A DNA stretch of 64,000 bases from Chryseobacterium sp. (GCF_019236175.1 NZ_JAFAJM010000014.1:62001-126000), one strand, 5' to 3'; positions 9,414 to 18,828 are shown, counted from the stretch's first letter. Notes: generated by a model not told the origin, from the sequence alone. Numbers and translations: made by a program.

Positions 9414-11042
9414 TTATAATTTTTTATCCCACCATAACTTCGTTCCTCCTGTATCAGCTCCTCCAAGCATTTGTGCAGCCTGCGGATAATTGAAAAGAGA
9501 TGTTTTTGTATCTGTCGTGAAGGGAATTCTTCGGATCATCACATCAGTACTGATCAGGCCACCGCTATCATTTTGTCTGATTTTAAATAAAACAGGATAG
9601 CCGGTTCTCCTCTGCTCTGCCCATGCCTCCGGCCCGTTTGGATAAAGGGACAGCCATTTCTGAGTAATAATCCTTTCCAGTTTTCTTTCCTGAGAATCAG
9701 TACTGTTCCAGGCAATAGTGATGGTGCTCAGTTGTGCATCACCGGCATTTATATTATTGGCAGCATTTTTAGGATCAATATAAGGCGCTTCCGTAGATGT
9801 TGTATTAGCCAGGTAAGTCATAGCGTCAGCACTTTTACCCCATTCTCCAAAAGATTGTTTTACTCCGTTTTCGTAATTGGTCTGAATATCTCCGGCTCCT
9901 GAATACCCTCTCAGAGCAGCTTCAGCTTTCAAAAACCATGTTTCAGCCGCAGTAAATAATTTCATTTTACCGTCTGTTGCAGAGAAATAGTCACCGGTTG
10001 CAGATTTTGCTTGTGGCTGAGAAAATCCTCCATAGGTTGTTTTACCGTTAAGCAAATCAATACCCTGTCTTATTCCTATATATTGCCCCTGCACCTGATT
10101 GTCTGTTGCCGGAATAGCGTAAGCCGAAAGTCTTGGGTCATGATATCCGTTCATATAGGCCATTAAAGGAGCTCCAATCAGACAGTCTCCCCAGGCATAA
10201 ATAATAAAACTCAGCTCAGATTGTCCTACACTGATTAATCCGTTATCTGCATTATCTGTAATGAGCCCGGCAGATGAAGCAAATGCTTCTTCAGCATATT
10301 GTTTAGATTTAGCCGGATCTGCGTAGCTCATCCTCATAGCCAGTCTTAGTTTAAGAGAGTTTGCTAATTTTGCCCATTGTGCAATATTTCCTCCATACAC
10401 CAAATCTGCTCTTTTTAATGCTGACTTATCTTCCACATTTTGAGTGGCAGGCATATTATTTACTTTTTGCAGATCTGTAATTGCGGCCGTAAGATCTGCA
10501 ATAAAGAAGTTGTACGCATCCTGCTGAGAATCAAAGTCGGTAACTCCATTGGCATTAGGTGTTTCATATTTACTGTATACAACAGGTCCATGACTGTCTG
10601 AAACTCTGGCTGCCGTAATTACTTTCAGTATCTTTTTCATGGCCAGCGTAGCTGTGAAATCTATTCCCGGATAGTTAAATTTTGCTGCTTTATCGATAGT
10701 AATGGAATAATTGAAAATATCCTGCTGTCTGGCGATAATCCTGTTATTCCATCCATCCATCATATAGTAGGTAAGATTATTTTTCCCGCCGTTAAATTGG
10801 GTTGCCGTACTAAACATTCCGCTATACATATCTGCACTGAGATTAGGATACAGCTGATAATCTGACTGTAATCCTCTTTGTATAGATTTCAGAGGGTTTA
10901 CGACAGCAATAAAATCAGCATAGAAATTTTCAGGCCCGCCTGCTTTTTCCTGATTATACTGATCAAAATCGCCGGTACATCCTGAAGCAGAAAACAATAC
11001 TACTGCTCCGAATACTAATGTTTTAATATGATTGATTTTCAT
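9414..11042 (-). CDS. SusD/RagB family outer-membrane glycan-binding lipoprotein
   Basis: The 542-aa protein carries a lipoprotein signal ending FSASGC, with Cys22 the lipidated residue. The body resembles the SusD-like_2 branch of the family: helical TPR-like stretches, a central WFLKAEAALRG segment and a C-terminal EAWAEQRRTGYP motif typical of SusD proteins. SusD proteins form the lid on the paired SusC channel and bind the glycan on the cell surface. The gene begins 14 bp after the susC stop, so both are one transcript. Likely ligand: high-mannose N-glycan released by the GH18 enzyme of the same locus. Confidence 0.92.
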   Translation of the reverse strand: MKINHIKTLVFGAVVLFSASGCTGDFDQYNQEKAGGPENFYADFIAVVNPLKSIQRGLQSDYQLYPNLSADMYSGMFSTATQFNGGKNNLTYYMMDGWNNRIIARQQDIFNYSITIDKAAKFNYPGIDFTATLAMKKILKVITAARVSDSHGPVVYSKYETPNANGVTDFDSQQDAYNFFIADLTAAITDLQKVNNMPATQNVEDKSALKRADLVYGGNIAQWAKLANSLKLRLAMRMSYADPAKSKQYAEEAFASSAGLITDNADNGLISVGQSELSFIIYAWGDCLIGAPLMAYMNGYHDPRLSAYAIPATDNQVQGQYIGIRQGIDLLNGKTTYGGFSQPQAKSATGDYFSATDGKMKLFTAAETWFLKAEAALRGYSGAGDIQTNYENGVKQSFGEWGKSADAMTYLANTTSTEAPYIDPKNAANNINAGDAQLSTITIAWNSTDSQERKLERIITQKWLSLYPNGPEAWAEQRRTGYPVLFKIRQNDSGGLISTDVMIRRIPFTTDTKTSLFNYPQAAQMLGGADTGGTKLWWDKKL

Positions 11043-11056
11043 TTTCGTATTGTAAA

Positions 11057-14011
11057 TTAGAAGTTAGCCTTTAATGATAAACCTAGAGATCGGGTAATTG
11101 GCACTCCGAATGCATCTACTCCTACCCCGCCCGGTGTATTTCCTGCTACCTGCTCAGGATCAAAAGGAGCTTTTTTATAGAAGAAGAACAGATTCGTTCC
11201 TACAAGACTCACAGTTGCATTTTTCATATATTTTGAATTAATATCAAATGTATATGATATAGAAGCCTGGCGTAAACGTACCGTTGTTGCACTATAGATA
11301 TAGGCTTCATCGATACCTGTTGAATTGTTAATCCCTCCGGTTGCCGAATAATAAGCTTTAGCATCGGTTTTTCCGTTGTATGCCATTCCTGCCTGAGGGG
11401 TTCCCGGAGCATACACGGCATTCTGAATCGTTACTCCTCCGGCATCACGGGCATCGGCAGAAGCTTTACTTACTCCGTATAGATCATTGGCTTTTTCCGT
11501 AAGAGACAATACCTGTCCTCCGAATTTTCCGTCAATAAGGAAGGAAACTCCCAGTTTACCGATGTTGAATGAGTTATTGAAGCCCAAAATAAATTTAGGA
11601 TTCGGATTTCCCAGATACCCCAGTTCTCCTGTGGTTGCTAATGGAACTCCATTCTTATCTACTAAGATACGTCCCTGATCATCTCTTTGAAATTTAATTC
11701 CGTAAATATCTCCAAAAGATCCGCCCAGTTTCAGTTTGGTATAATTTCCTCCCCCTGTAAGTGAAAAAGGTAATTCTTTTGGAATTCCTAAGATTTCAGG
11801 AAACAGCTCCACAATCTTGTTTTTATTTGCGGATGCATTCAACGTAGTTGTCCATCCGAATTTTTCATTATTGAATACTTTATAAGATAAAGAGGATTCA
11901 AAACCTGTATTTCGGATTTTCCCTGCATTCACATAATATGATCCTGAATTGATTCCTCCCAGATTAGATGCTATTGTTGTTTCCAGCAACTGATTGGTAG
12001 CATTCGAATTATAATAGGTAATATCAAAACTTAATCTGTTATTCAAAAGCCTCAATTCTGTTCCGGCTTCAAATGTTTTGTTAAGTTCAGGTCTTGGAAT
12101 TAATTCCGGGATGTCTGTAATAAACGAACTTTTTGGATATACAATGATCCCTGCATCTACTCCGTAAGAATATGCTTTGTAATATTCCTGCATTGCATTG
12201 GCTATATTAGCAGGCAATCCAAGTCCTACTGTAGCATACGATGCTCTCACTTTCCAGAAATTAATCGTTTGCGGCATCTTGAAAATAGAAGATAATATAG
12301 CATTTGCTCCGATAGATTCATAATCAAACCCGGTTCTTCCTGTCAATGCTAAAGTAGAATCCCAGTCATTTCTGAAAGTCATATCTACATAGAACAGGTT
12401 TTTATATCCTAATGTTGCGCTGGCAAAGAATGATTGTACCTGTTTCTTAAAAGATGTATAAATATTATGATATCCGTCTCCCTGATCTCTGTTAACATTC
12501 CACTGCAGATTACTCAGAGTAAACAGGTTAGGCGCCGCGAGATAAGCATTATCAATCTGTGTTACAGTATTTCTTGTCGTGTTGATACTTCCTCCTACTG
12601 TAAAATCTAGACTAATAGATTCGCTCAGCTTAGGACTACCGATCAACAATACGTCTCCATAGGTAGATGAGTTTTCATATACATTTTTAAGCAGCCTTCC
12701 GTTAGCACCATTTAATAGTAAGGCAGGATCTGAGTAAGCCGAAATATCTCTCTGACTGTCAGAAGTATTCCAGCTGTAGTTCCCTCTTACTCTTGCAGAC
12801 AACCATGGATTAATCTGATATGATAAAGCCGCGGAACCATAGAGATTTTTATTATTAACGGTCACCTGGTTTCTGTTCAGTATCCAGTATGGATTCTGTG
12901 TTGCCGGGTTTCCTTTGAAGGTACCGTCAGGTTTTATTTCCCACCAGTTTTGAGCAGGCAGGAAACGGGTTTTATTCATATAAAAATAATTATCCGGGCC
13001 GTATTGATCAAAATCAACACCTCTTGGCAACCAATACAAACTTGCTAAAGGAGAAAAGGAAGCTCCCGGTGTTTGCCTGTTCTTACTGTTTTGCAGGGAA
13101 CCTATAAAATTGGCATCCAATGTTAATTTATCATCTAAAAACTTGCTCGAATTTCTGAAAGAGATATTATACTGGTCAAAGTACGACAAAGGTACAACCC
13201 CTTTATTAGTAGTATTTCCAATAGAAAAATAGCTTGTTGATTTGTCAGTCCCGGACTGGAAAGAAAGGCTATTCACCCACGTTGTTCCGGTTTGTAAAAA
13301 ATCTTTTAGGTAATCTTTTGAAGAGCCTTTTGCGCCCCAGCTAAAGATAGATTCTCCCGGAGCCTGGTTCGGTACTGAAGGATCATAAGACAGATAGCTA
13401 TGTTGTAATTTAGGCAGGCTATATGCTCTTTCCACTGTTAAGCTTGTGTTATATGTGATGGAACTTCTTCCTGCACGTCCTTTCTTAGTGGTAATTAAAA
13501 TGGCTCCGTTCCCACCGGCGGATCCATACAACGCAGACGCTGAAGCTCCTTTTAAAAAGTTGATACTTTCAATATCATCAGGATTAATAGAGCTTAGCAC
13601 ATCTCCCGGGTCTGGCATAGAAGAGTACGGGCTTATCTCGGCAGATTTCCCTGTTCCGTTCGAAATGGGAATCCCATCAATTACGTACAGTGGCTGGCTG
13701 TTGGTAGCTGATTTATTTCCTCTCATAATCACCCTTACGGAGCCTCCTACACCGTTGGTTCTGTTGATCTGGACATTGGAAACTTTTCCATTGATAGAGT
13801 TTAAAAGATTGGGAGTTTTCACTTCTGTCAGCTCATCTCCGCCAATCTGCTGACTGGAATACGTCAGAGACCGGGCCTGCCTTTTAATCCCCAAAGAAGT
13901 CACAACAACCTCCTGAATATCGGTTGTCTTAGTGGTGTCGGCTGTTTTTTTCTCCTGAGCATTGGCTGCAAGCGAAAAAACGAATAGAACCGGTATAACT
14001 GCTTTTCTCAT
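11057..14011 (-). CDS. SusC/RagA family TonB-dependent outer-membrane transporter
   Basis: The 984-aa protein starts at MRKAVIPVLFVFSLAANAQ, a signal peptide; an upstream start would prepend 13 atypical residues. A TonB-box-like stretch DIQEVVVTSLG follows, then the plug domain with SVRVIMRGNKSA and the SusC signature PLYVIDGIPI, and a long beta-barrel ending in aromatic-rich strands and a terminal Phe. The usual N-terminal carboxypeptidase-regulatory-like domain is absent, so plug sequences begin right after the signal. It imports oligosaccharides using energy from TonB, with the SusD lipoprotein encoded just downstream. It is the first gene of the long minus-strand locus and probably controlled by the adjacent AraC protein. 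Confidence 0.93.
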   Translation of the reverse strand: MRKAVIPVLFVFSLAANAQEKKTADTTKTTDIQEVVVTSLGIKRQARSLTYSSQQIGGDELTEVKTPNLLNSINGKVSNVQINRTNGVGGSVRVIMRGNKSATNSQPLYVIDGIPISNGTGKSAEISPYSSMPDPGDVLSSINPDDIESINFLKGASASALYGSAGGNGAILITTKKGRAGRSSITYNTSLTVERAYSLPKLQHSYLSYDPSVPNQAPGESIFSWGAKGSSKDYLKDFLQTGTTWVNSLSFQSGTDKSTSYFSIGNTTNKGVVPLSYFDQYNISFRNSSKFLDDKLTLDANFIGSLQNSKNRQTPGASFSPLASLYWLPRGVDFDQYGPDNYFYMNKTRFLPAQNWWEIKPDGTFKGNPATQNPYWILNRNQVTVNNKNLYGSAALSYQINPWLSARVRGNYSWNTSDSQRDISAYSDPALLLNGANGRLLKNVYENSSTYGDVLLIGSPKLSESISLDFTVGGSINTTRNTVTQIDNAYLAAPNLFTLSNLQWNVNRDQGDGYHNIYTSFKKQVQSFFASATLGYKNLFYVDMTFRNDWDSTLALTGRTGFDYESIGANAILSSIFKMPQTINFWKVRASYATVGLGLPANIANAMQEYYKAYSYGVDAGIIVYPKSSFITDIPELIPRPELNKTFEAGTELRLLNNRLSFDITYYNSNATNQLLETTIASNLGGINSGSYYVNAGKIRNTGFESSLSYKVFNNEKFGWTTTLNASANKNKIVELFPEILGIPKELPFSLTGGGNYTKLKLGGSFGDIYGIKFQRDDQGRILVDKNGVPLATTGELGYLGNPNPKFILGFNNSFNIGKLGVSFLIDGKFGGQVLSLTEKANDLYGVSKASADARDAGGVTIQNAVYAPGTPQAGMAYNGKTDAKAYYSATGGINNSTGIDEAYIYSATTVRLRQASISYTFDINSKYMKNATVSLVGTNLFFFYKKAPFDPEQVAGNTPGGVGVDAFGVPITRSLGLSLKANF

Positions 14012-14165
14012 AAGGTTTAGATTAGTTAGATTTATTTGAAAATCAATCACATCACTTTAAATAATTCCTTAGTGTTTAATACAAACTTCTTTTATTTTTT
14101 AAGCAAGAATATGCTGTTTATGTATTAAAAAATTTAAAGTTTCGTTAAGATTTAATTCATATTAG

Positions 14166-14173
14166 CAAATCTA
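14166..14173 (-). promoter_or_regulatory. Probable -7 box of susC operon
   Basis: On the minus strand this reads TAGATTTG, matching the Bacteroidota consensus TAnnTTTG. No good -33 TTG is seen at the usual distance, consistent with a promoter that needs an activator. Confidence 0.45.
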
Positions 14174-14335
14174 AATTTTGTTGGCAGTCCGATATAATAC
14201 TATTTTATCATAAAACGATATTATTTTTTCAGCAATTTTAAAAAAACGCAAACAACAAGCTGATTTACAGCAACATAAAACACATAGAAATCTTTATAAA
14301 AAAGAGGATTTATTATACTTTTTAATCAAAAAAAT

Positions 14336-14363
14336 AAAATCCGGATTTGCTGATCCGGATTTT
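14336..14363 (-). terminator. Intrinsic terminator of AraC gene
   Basis: Perfect 11-bp arms AAAATCCGGAT and ATCCGGATTTT around a 6-nt loop, followed on the minus strand by a T-rich tract. It lies 22 bp after the stop of the AraC-type gene. Confidence 0.85.
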
Positions 14364-14385
14364 AAAACTCTATTTTACCTCTTTA

Positions 14386-15264
14386 TTATTCAATTTTTCT
14401 GACGCCTTTAAACTGTTCTTTAAATTCTGTAGGAGTTGTCTTTTTAATGGATTTAAAAACTTTATTAAAATTGGCAATATTATTAAACCCAGCCTCAAAA
14501 GCAATTTCAAAAACACTAAGATTTTTTTCCATTAGCCAGCGGGCGGCATAGCCGATTCTTATTTCATTAAGGTAATTCACAAAAGTTTTACCTACCCTTT
14601 TTTTAATGAATCTGTTGAAGGTCACATTACTCATGTTCACCAGCGAAGCGGCATCGTCCAATGTAATTTTATTTTCAAAATTCTTATGCACATAGTCATG
14701 AACAATCTTCATTTTATCATTGTCCGCAAAAGTTTCCAGCTCTATACTGTAAGAAGACAATAAGATCTTATCTTCAGCCACCGCCAGCTCATTAAGAATC
14801 TTCATAATTTCTATGAAAGACTCAAAACTGTTCATTTTGGAGAGATTCAGAAACGAATCTTTTAATTTTTCAGCAGTATCTGTAGAAAATAAAATTCCCC
14901 GTATTGAATCTTTCATGAGATTATTAATCGGCTTCAGGATATTTTTTCCCATCAGCGACTGATGGAAGAAATCCTGGTTAAACTGTATGGTGATTTCGTG
15001 AGTCTTTCTGTTTTTACATTTATGATTTGCCCAGCAATGCGGCAGATTCGGGCCTACAAGTACTAATTCTATATTTCCTATTTCTCCCGTATGATCACCT
15101 ATCATTCTTCGATAGCCCTTTCCCTTATAAATAAAATTAATTTCAATTTCCGGATGATAATGGTATGGAAAATCAAAAGAAGCCTTAATCCTGTCAAAAA
15201 CAAGAAAACTGTCTTCAGGAGAGAGTGGAGTTATTTCCCTCAAAATATTTTCTAATTCATTCAT
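14386..15264 (-). CDS. AraC family transcriptional regulator of the N-glycan locus
   Basis: The 292-aa protein has an N-terminal cupin sensor: FPYHYHPEIEINFIYKG, then GPNLPHCW near residue 80. The C-terminal AraC double helix-turn-helix starts near residue 190 and includes SLVNMSNVTFNRFIKKRVGKTF and FEIAFEAGFNNIANFNKVFK. Such proteins sense a small ligand through the cupin domain and activate nearby promoters. It is next to the susC promoter, on the same strand and directly upstream of it, so regulation of the mannose/N-glycan operon is the natural guess. It has its own terminator, so the locus operon is transcribed separately. Confidence 0.88.
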   Translation of the reverse strand: MNELENILREITPLSPEDSFLVFDRIKASFDFPYHYHPEIEINFIYKGKGYRRMIGDHTGEIGNIELVLVGPNLPHCWANHKCKNRKTHEITIQFNQDFFHQSLMGKNILKPINNLMKDSIRGILFSTDTAEKLKDSFLNLSKMNSFESFIEIMKILNELAVAEDKILLSSYSIELETFADNDKMKIVHDYVHKNFENKITLDDAASLVNMSNVTFNRFIKKRVGKTFVNYLNEIRIGYAARWLMEKNLSVFEIAFEAGFNNIANFNKVFKSIKKTTPTEFKEQFKGVRKIE

Positions 15265-15429
15265 TAATAATTCTTTAAATAAAATTAATGCAATTTTTTA
15301 CGGTACAAGTCTTTGTAAAAGTGATAAAATAATATCAATGTAAAAAACATATTTTAATTTTTTTCTCTGATAGTATAAGAAGAAAGACTGGTCGGGATCA
15401 TTTAATCTGGTTGAAACCCCACTTTTTTG

Positions 15430-15437
15430 TATCTTTA
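15430..15437 (+). promoter_or_regulatory. Possible -7 box of plus-strand AraC gene
   Basis: TATCTTTA matches TAnnTTTG at 7 of 8 positions, 16 bp after a TTG at 15411-15413 and 16 bp before the ATG. Weak evidence. Confidence 0.35.
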
Positions 15438-15453
15438 AACTAAAGTTAAAAGT

Positions 15454-16320
15454 ATGGCGCATCCGCTAATTTTTGAAGACCATTATAAAAAACTCGGGCT
15501 TGAAACATTTTCAGGGGGAAATCCTAAAGCAATGAATGGAAATCTGTTCAAATCGGATATTAAGGTTTTCTTTATTGCTGCCGGATATGATCTTATGGTA
15601 GATTTCAACCATCACCAAACAAAAAAACCTTCTTTATTTTTTATCACCAATCAACAACTGACCATTCAAAAAGGAAAAGAAGAATCCGAATTATTATATT
15701 ACAACCGGGATTTCTACTGCATCCAGATTCATGATAAAGAAGTTGCCTGCGATGGACTTCTTTTTCATAATGTTTTTGAAATTCCTTTCGTGGAACTGGA
15801 TCATGAGGAAACTCTTCTTATTAAAAACCTTTTTCAAAATATTAAAAACGAGCTCGAATGGCAGGATTCTTCTGCAGAGGAAATGATACGTACGTATGTA
15901 AAACAACTCATCATCCGGGCAACAAGAAAGTGGAAAAAACAAAATCTGGACAATGATCTTATCAAAATTTCGGGCAGTGAACTGGATATTTTCAGAGATT
16001 TCAGCAGATATCTGGAAATCCACTTCAGAGAAAAACACCATGTAGCAGATTATGCTGATATGCTTCATGTTGCTCCCAAAACCTTAACCCATAAGTTTAA
16101 AAACCTACAGCTGGATTCTCCGAATCAGTTGATTATCAACAGAATTTTATTAGAAGCCAAAAGACTTCTTTTCTACACAGACAAACCCGTTAAAGAAATA
16201 GCCTATGATCTCGGATATGAAGACCCTGCCTATTTTAACAGATTATTTACCCATAAAACGGGAAGCACACCGGCAAGTTTTAAAAAAAATTATACCTCGG
16301 GAAAAAAGTACAATTTTTAA
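15454..16320 (+). CDS. AraC family transcriptional regulator
   Basis: The 288-aa protein has an N-terminal cupin-like half, with strands such as DIKVFFIAAGYDLMVDF, and a C-terminal AraC DNA-binding domain (about 185-280) with MLHVAPKTLTHKFK and VKEIAYDLGYEDPAYFNRLFTHKTGSTPASFK. The last part is the conserved second helix-turn-helix. It is divergent from the other AraC gene and followed 87 bp later by an OsmC gene with its own promoter. The target is unknown; control of the downstream osmC gene is possible because AraC proteins often act on neighbours. Confidence 0.85.
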   Translation: MAHPLIFEDHYKKLGLETFSGGNPKAMNGNLFKSDIKVFFIAAGYDLMVDFNHHQTKKPSLFFITNQQLTIQKGKEESELLYYNRDFYCIQIHDKEVACDGLLFHNVFEIPFVELDHEETLLIKNLFQNIKNELEWQDSSAEEMIRTYVKQLIIRATRKWKKQNLDNDLIKISGSELDIFRDFSRYLEIHFREKHHVADYADMLHVAPKTLTHKFKNLQLDSPNQLIINRILLEAKRLLFYTDKPVKEIAYDLGYEDPAYFNRLFTHKTGSTPASFKKNYTSGKKYNF

Positions 16321-16333
16321 AGCTCTTTATCTA

Positions 16334-16364
16334 TTGAAACAGACCTATGACCGATTTATCTTTG
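16334..16364 (+). promoter_or_regulatory. Promoter of osmC-like gene
   Basis: TTG at 16334-16336, 20 bp spacer, and a perfect -7 box TATCTTTG at 16357-16364, an almost ideal flavobacterial promoter. It ends 43 bp before the ATG. Confidence 0.75.
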
Positions 16365-16407
16365 TAACATCAAAACCAACCCATATTAATAATAAAAAAC
16401 AAACATT

Positions 16408-16827
16408 ATGAGACGTAACGCAACAGCCGTTTGGAACGGTACTATCAAAGAAGGAAAAGGACATTTAACGACTCAAAGTACAACTTTAAACCAGACTCAA
16501 TATTCTTTCAACAGCCGTTTTGCAGATGGTGTGGGAACAAATCCCGAAGAATTACTGGCAGCAGCACATGCAGGATGCTTTACCATGAAATTAGATGCAG
16601 AACTGTCTCAGGCAGGTTATAATCCTGAAGAATTAAAAACAACTTCTGTGATTAGTCTTGATCCTAATATTGGAAAAATTACAAAATCTGAACTGACTTT
16701 AACCGCTAAGGTTCCCGGAATTTCAGAAGAAGAATTTCAGAAATTTGCTAAAATTGCGGAAGAAGGATGTCCTGTAAGCGCAGCATTCAACTTTGAAATT
16801 ACCCTGAATGCCACTTTAGAAAACTAA
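16408..16827 (+). CDS. OsmC family peroxiredoxin
   Basis: The 139-aa protein fits the OsmC family in length and motifs: [22 protein letters not shown], with the first redox Cys in AHAGCF, and [10 protein letters not shown] with the second Cys about 65 residues later. OsmC/Ohr proteins reduce organic hydroperoxides with a Cys pair. The N-terminal [19 protein letters not shown] is typical of the OsmC rather than the Ohr subgroup. It is a monocistronic cytoplasmic stress enzyme with a strong consensus promoter. Confidence 0.92.
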   Translation: MRRNATAVWNGTIKEGKGHLTTQSTTLNQTQYSFNSRFADGVGTNPEELLAAAHAGCFTMKLDAELSQAGYNPEELKTTSVISLDPNIGKITKSELTLTAKVPGISEEEFQKFAKIAEEGCPVSAAFNFEITLNATLEN

Positions 16828-16890
16828 GCATTCCCATACATCATATATTAAATCTGGGTTTTTATTGACTCAGATTTAATTTTTTCCATA

Positions 16891-16912
16891 AAATATACCG
16901 AGTGGTATATTT
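16891..16912. promoter_or_regulatory. Palindromic TetR operator
   Basis: Perfect 9-bp arms AAATATACC and GGTATATTT separated by GAGT. It sits just upstream of the -7 box of the TetR gene, covering the space where -33 should lie. Position and symmetry point to autorepression by the TetR protein encoded 32 bp downstream. Confidence 0.75.
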
Positions 16913-16915
16913 TTG

Positions 16916-16923
16916 TATATTTG
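16916..16923 (+). promoter_or_regulatory. -7 box of TetR-thiolase operon
   Basis: TATATTTG matches TAnnTTTG exactly and lies 20 bp before the ATG at 16944. The TetR operator directly abuts it. Confidence 0.65.
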
Positions 16924-16943
16924 CAGGAGAAATAGTAATCATC

Positions 16944-17549
16944 ATGTCGAAAGCAGAAAAAACGAAACAGCATATTATTGAGAAAACGGCCACCTTATTT
17001 AATACAAAAGGCTATATTGCTACCTCTCTGTCTGATATTACTGAAGCAACAGGGCTTACAAAAGGAAGTATTTACGGAAATTTTGAAAATAAAGATGAAG
17101 TGGCCATTGAGGTATATAAATATAATGCTGACTTGCTGGGCCAAACACTCAGTCGTTCTTTCGGGGAAGAGTTTCCGGCTTCAAAGGACAAACTTCATGC
17201 TTTTGTCACCTTCTACAGAAAAAACTGGCAGACCGTCTTTGCCAATGGAGGCTGCCCGCTGATGAATGCTGCAACAGAAGCTGATGATTCTTTTCCGGCC
17301 CTTAAAATACAGGTCAGACATTCCTTTGAGATCTGGATGAAAAAAATTGCCGAAGTGATTATTCAGGGACAAAAAAAAGGTGAAATCCATCAAGAGATTG
17401 ATGCAAACCGATATGCATCTCTATTTATTATGCTCATTGAAGGCGGAATTCTGCTTTCAAAAACCATGGGTGACCAAAGATTTCTTTATCATGCATTAGA
17501 CAAGGTTACCCATATTATTGATCACGAATTAATTATTCTTCCATCATAA
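16944..17549 (+). CDS. TetR/AcrR family transcriptional regulator
   Basis: The 201-aa protein begins MSKAEKTKQHIIEKTATLF; an upstream in-frame start falls inside the operator and promoter and is rejected. The TetR helix-turn-helix spans about 10-55 with LSDITEATGLTKGSIYGNF. The rest is an all-helical ligand-binding domain. It is followed after 10 bp by a thiolase gene, so it probably represses its own operon and responds to an acyl-CoA or fatty acid. The ligand is inferred from the neighbour, not from the protein. Confidence 0.9.
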   Translation: MSKAEKTKQHIIEKTATLFNTKGYIATSLSDITEATGLTKGSIYGNFENKDEVAIEVYKYNADLLGQTLSRSFGEEFPASKDKLHAFVTFYRKNWQTVFANGGCPLMNAATEADDSFPALKIQVRHSFEIWMKKIAEVIIQGQKKGEIHQEIDANRYASLFIMLIEGGILLSKTMGDQRFLYHALDKVTHIIDHELIILPS

Positions 17550-17559
17550 ATTTTATACT

Positions 17560-18828
17560 ATGGAAACAAAAAGAGTGGCGATTGTAGGATACAACAGAAT
17601 CCCGTTTGCCAGAATGAATACCGATTACTCAGAACAGGGAAATCAGGATCTCCTGCTGGCTTCTCTTAACGGATTGATTGACCGTTATCATTTAAAAGGC
17701 AAACGCCTCGGAGAAGTAGCCGGGGGAGCCGTTATTAAACATATCTCTGAGAGTAACCTCATCAGGGAAACTGTGATGAATACAGCTCTGGATCCTGCTA
17801 CTCCTGCCTGTGATTTACAACAAGCCTGTGATACAGGAATTGAAGCTGCTATTTATATCGGAAACAAAATAGCTTTAGGACAGATTGAAAGCGGAATTGC
17901 CTGTGGTGTTGAAGCCATGAGCAATATTCCTTTTGAATCTTCAGTAAAGCTAAGAAAAGCCTTACTGAAAGCCAATAAAGAAAAATCAGCATTCGGAAAA
18001 TTAAAACATCTGCTGAGCCCCGGATTAAAAGACTGGATGCCTGTCCCTTACAAAGGTCAGGAACCGAAGACCGGGCTCGTGATGGGAGAACATACCGAAA
18101 TTACGGCAAAATATTATTCGATTACCAGAGAAGAACAGGATGAATTAGCTTTTAAAAGTCATCGGAATATGGCTAAAGCCTATGATGAAGGGTTCTTTGA
18201 TGATATGATGACGCCTGCTTTCGGACTGGATAAAGATAATAACCTGCGCCGCGATACCAGTTTAGAAAAACTATCACAGCTAAAACCTGCTTTTGATAAA
18301 CAGAACGGAACTTTAACAGCTGGAAATTCAACACCATTTACAGACGGTGCTTCCGCTATTTTACTCGCCAGCGAAGAATGGGCAAATGCCAATAACCTTC
18401 CTGTATTGGCTTATATTACTTTTTCAGAACTGGCAGGAATAGAATATGTTGAAAATAAACAGAATCTGCTGTTAGCACCGGTTTTTGCTGCGGAAAGAAT
18501 GCTTAAAAAAGCCGGAATGAATCTGGAAGATTTCGATTATTATGAAATCCATGAAGCGTTCGCTGCACAGGTTCTGGCTACCCTGAAAATTTGGGAAAAC
18601 GAAGATCTTGCTAAAAAATTCGGACTGGAAAAAGCACTTGGAAAAATAGACAGAAGCAAGCTTAATGTAAAAGGGGGAAGCCTTGCAACGGCTCATCCGT
18701 TTGCAGCCACCGGCGGAAGAATTATCGCAACATTGGCTAAACTTATTCATGAAAAAGGCAGCGGAAAAGGCTTTATTTCCATTTGTGCCGCACGCGGACA
18801 GGGAATCACCATGATTCTAGAAAAATAG
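17560..18828 (+). CDS. Acetyl-CoA C-acyltransferase (thiolase, FadI-like)
   Basis: The 422-aa protein is a thiolase. The nucleophilic Cys90 is in LQQACDTGIEAA, His331 in YEIHEAFAAQ, His379 in the conserved GGSLATAHPFAATGGR, and Cys409 in SICAARGQG. It joins acetyl-CoA to an acyl-CoA or cleaves 3-ketoacyl-CoA in beta-oxidation. The length and an insertion around 130-170 are closer to the FadI/trifunctional-type branch than to short biosynthetic thiolases. The active-site context ACDTG replaces the usual CASG. It is translated with the TetR gene 10 bp upstream, suggesting regulation by fatty-acid supply. Confidence 0.88.
   Translation: METKRVAIVGYNRIPFARMNTDYSEQGNQDLLLASLNGLIDRYHLKGKRLGEVAGGAVIKHISESNLIRETVMNTALDPATPACDLQQACDTGIEAAIYIGNKIALGQIESGIACGVEAMSNIPFESSVKLRKALLKANKEKSAFGKLKHLLSPGLKDWMPVPYKGQEPKTGLVMGEHTEITAKYYSITREEQDELAFKSHRNMAKAYDEGFFDDMMTPAFGLDKDNNLRRDTSLEKLSQLKPAFDKQNGTLTAGNSTPFTDGASAILLASEEWANANNLPVLAYITFSELAGIEYVENKQNLLLAPVFAAERMLKKAGMNLEDFDYYEIHEAFAAQVLATLKIWENEDLAKKFGLEKALGKIDRSKLNVKGGSLATAHPFAATGGRIIATLAKLIHEKGSGKGFISICAARGQGITMILEK

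Larger units (their letters stand above)
14012..14385. other. 374-bp gap: susC leader and promoter, AraC terminator
   Basis: No gene is visible. The stretch is very AT-rich. It contains the probable susC -7 box at 14166-14173, leaving about 150 nt of leader before the ATG, and the terminator of the AraC gene at 14336-14363. A small palindrome TTTTATCATAAAA around 14203-14216 upstream of the promoter could bind a regulator. Confidence 0.5.

Noticed and set aside
16205..16411. ORF overlapping the end of the AraC gene
   Set aside because: It runs in another frame inside the AraC coding region and across the osmC promoter, so it is a shadow.
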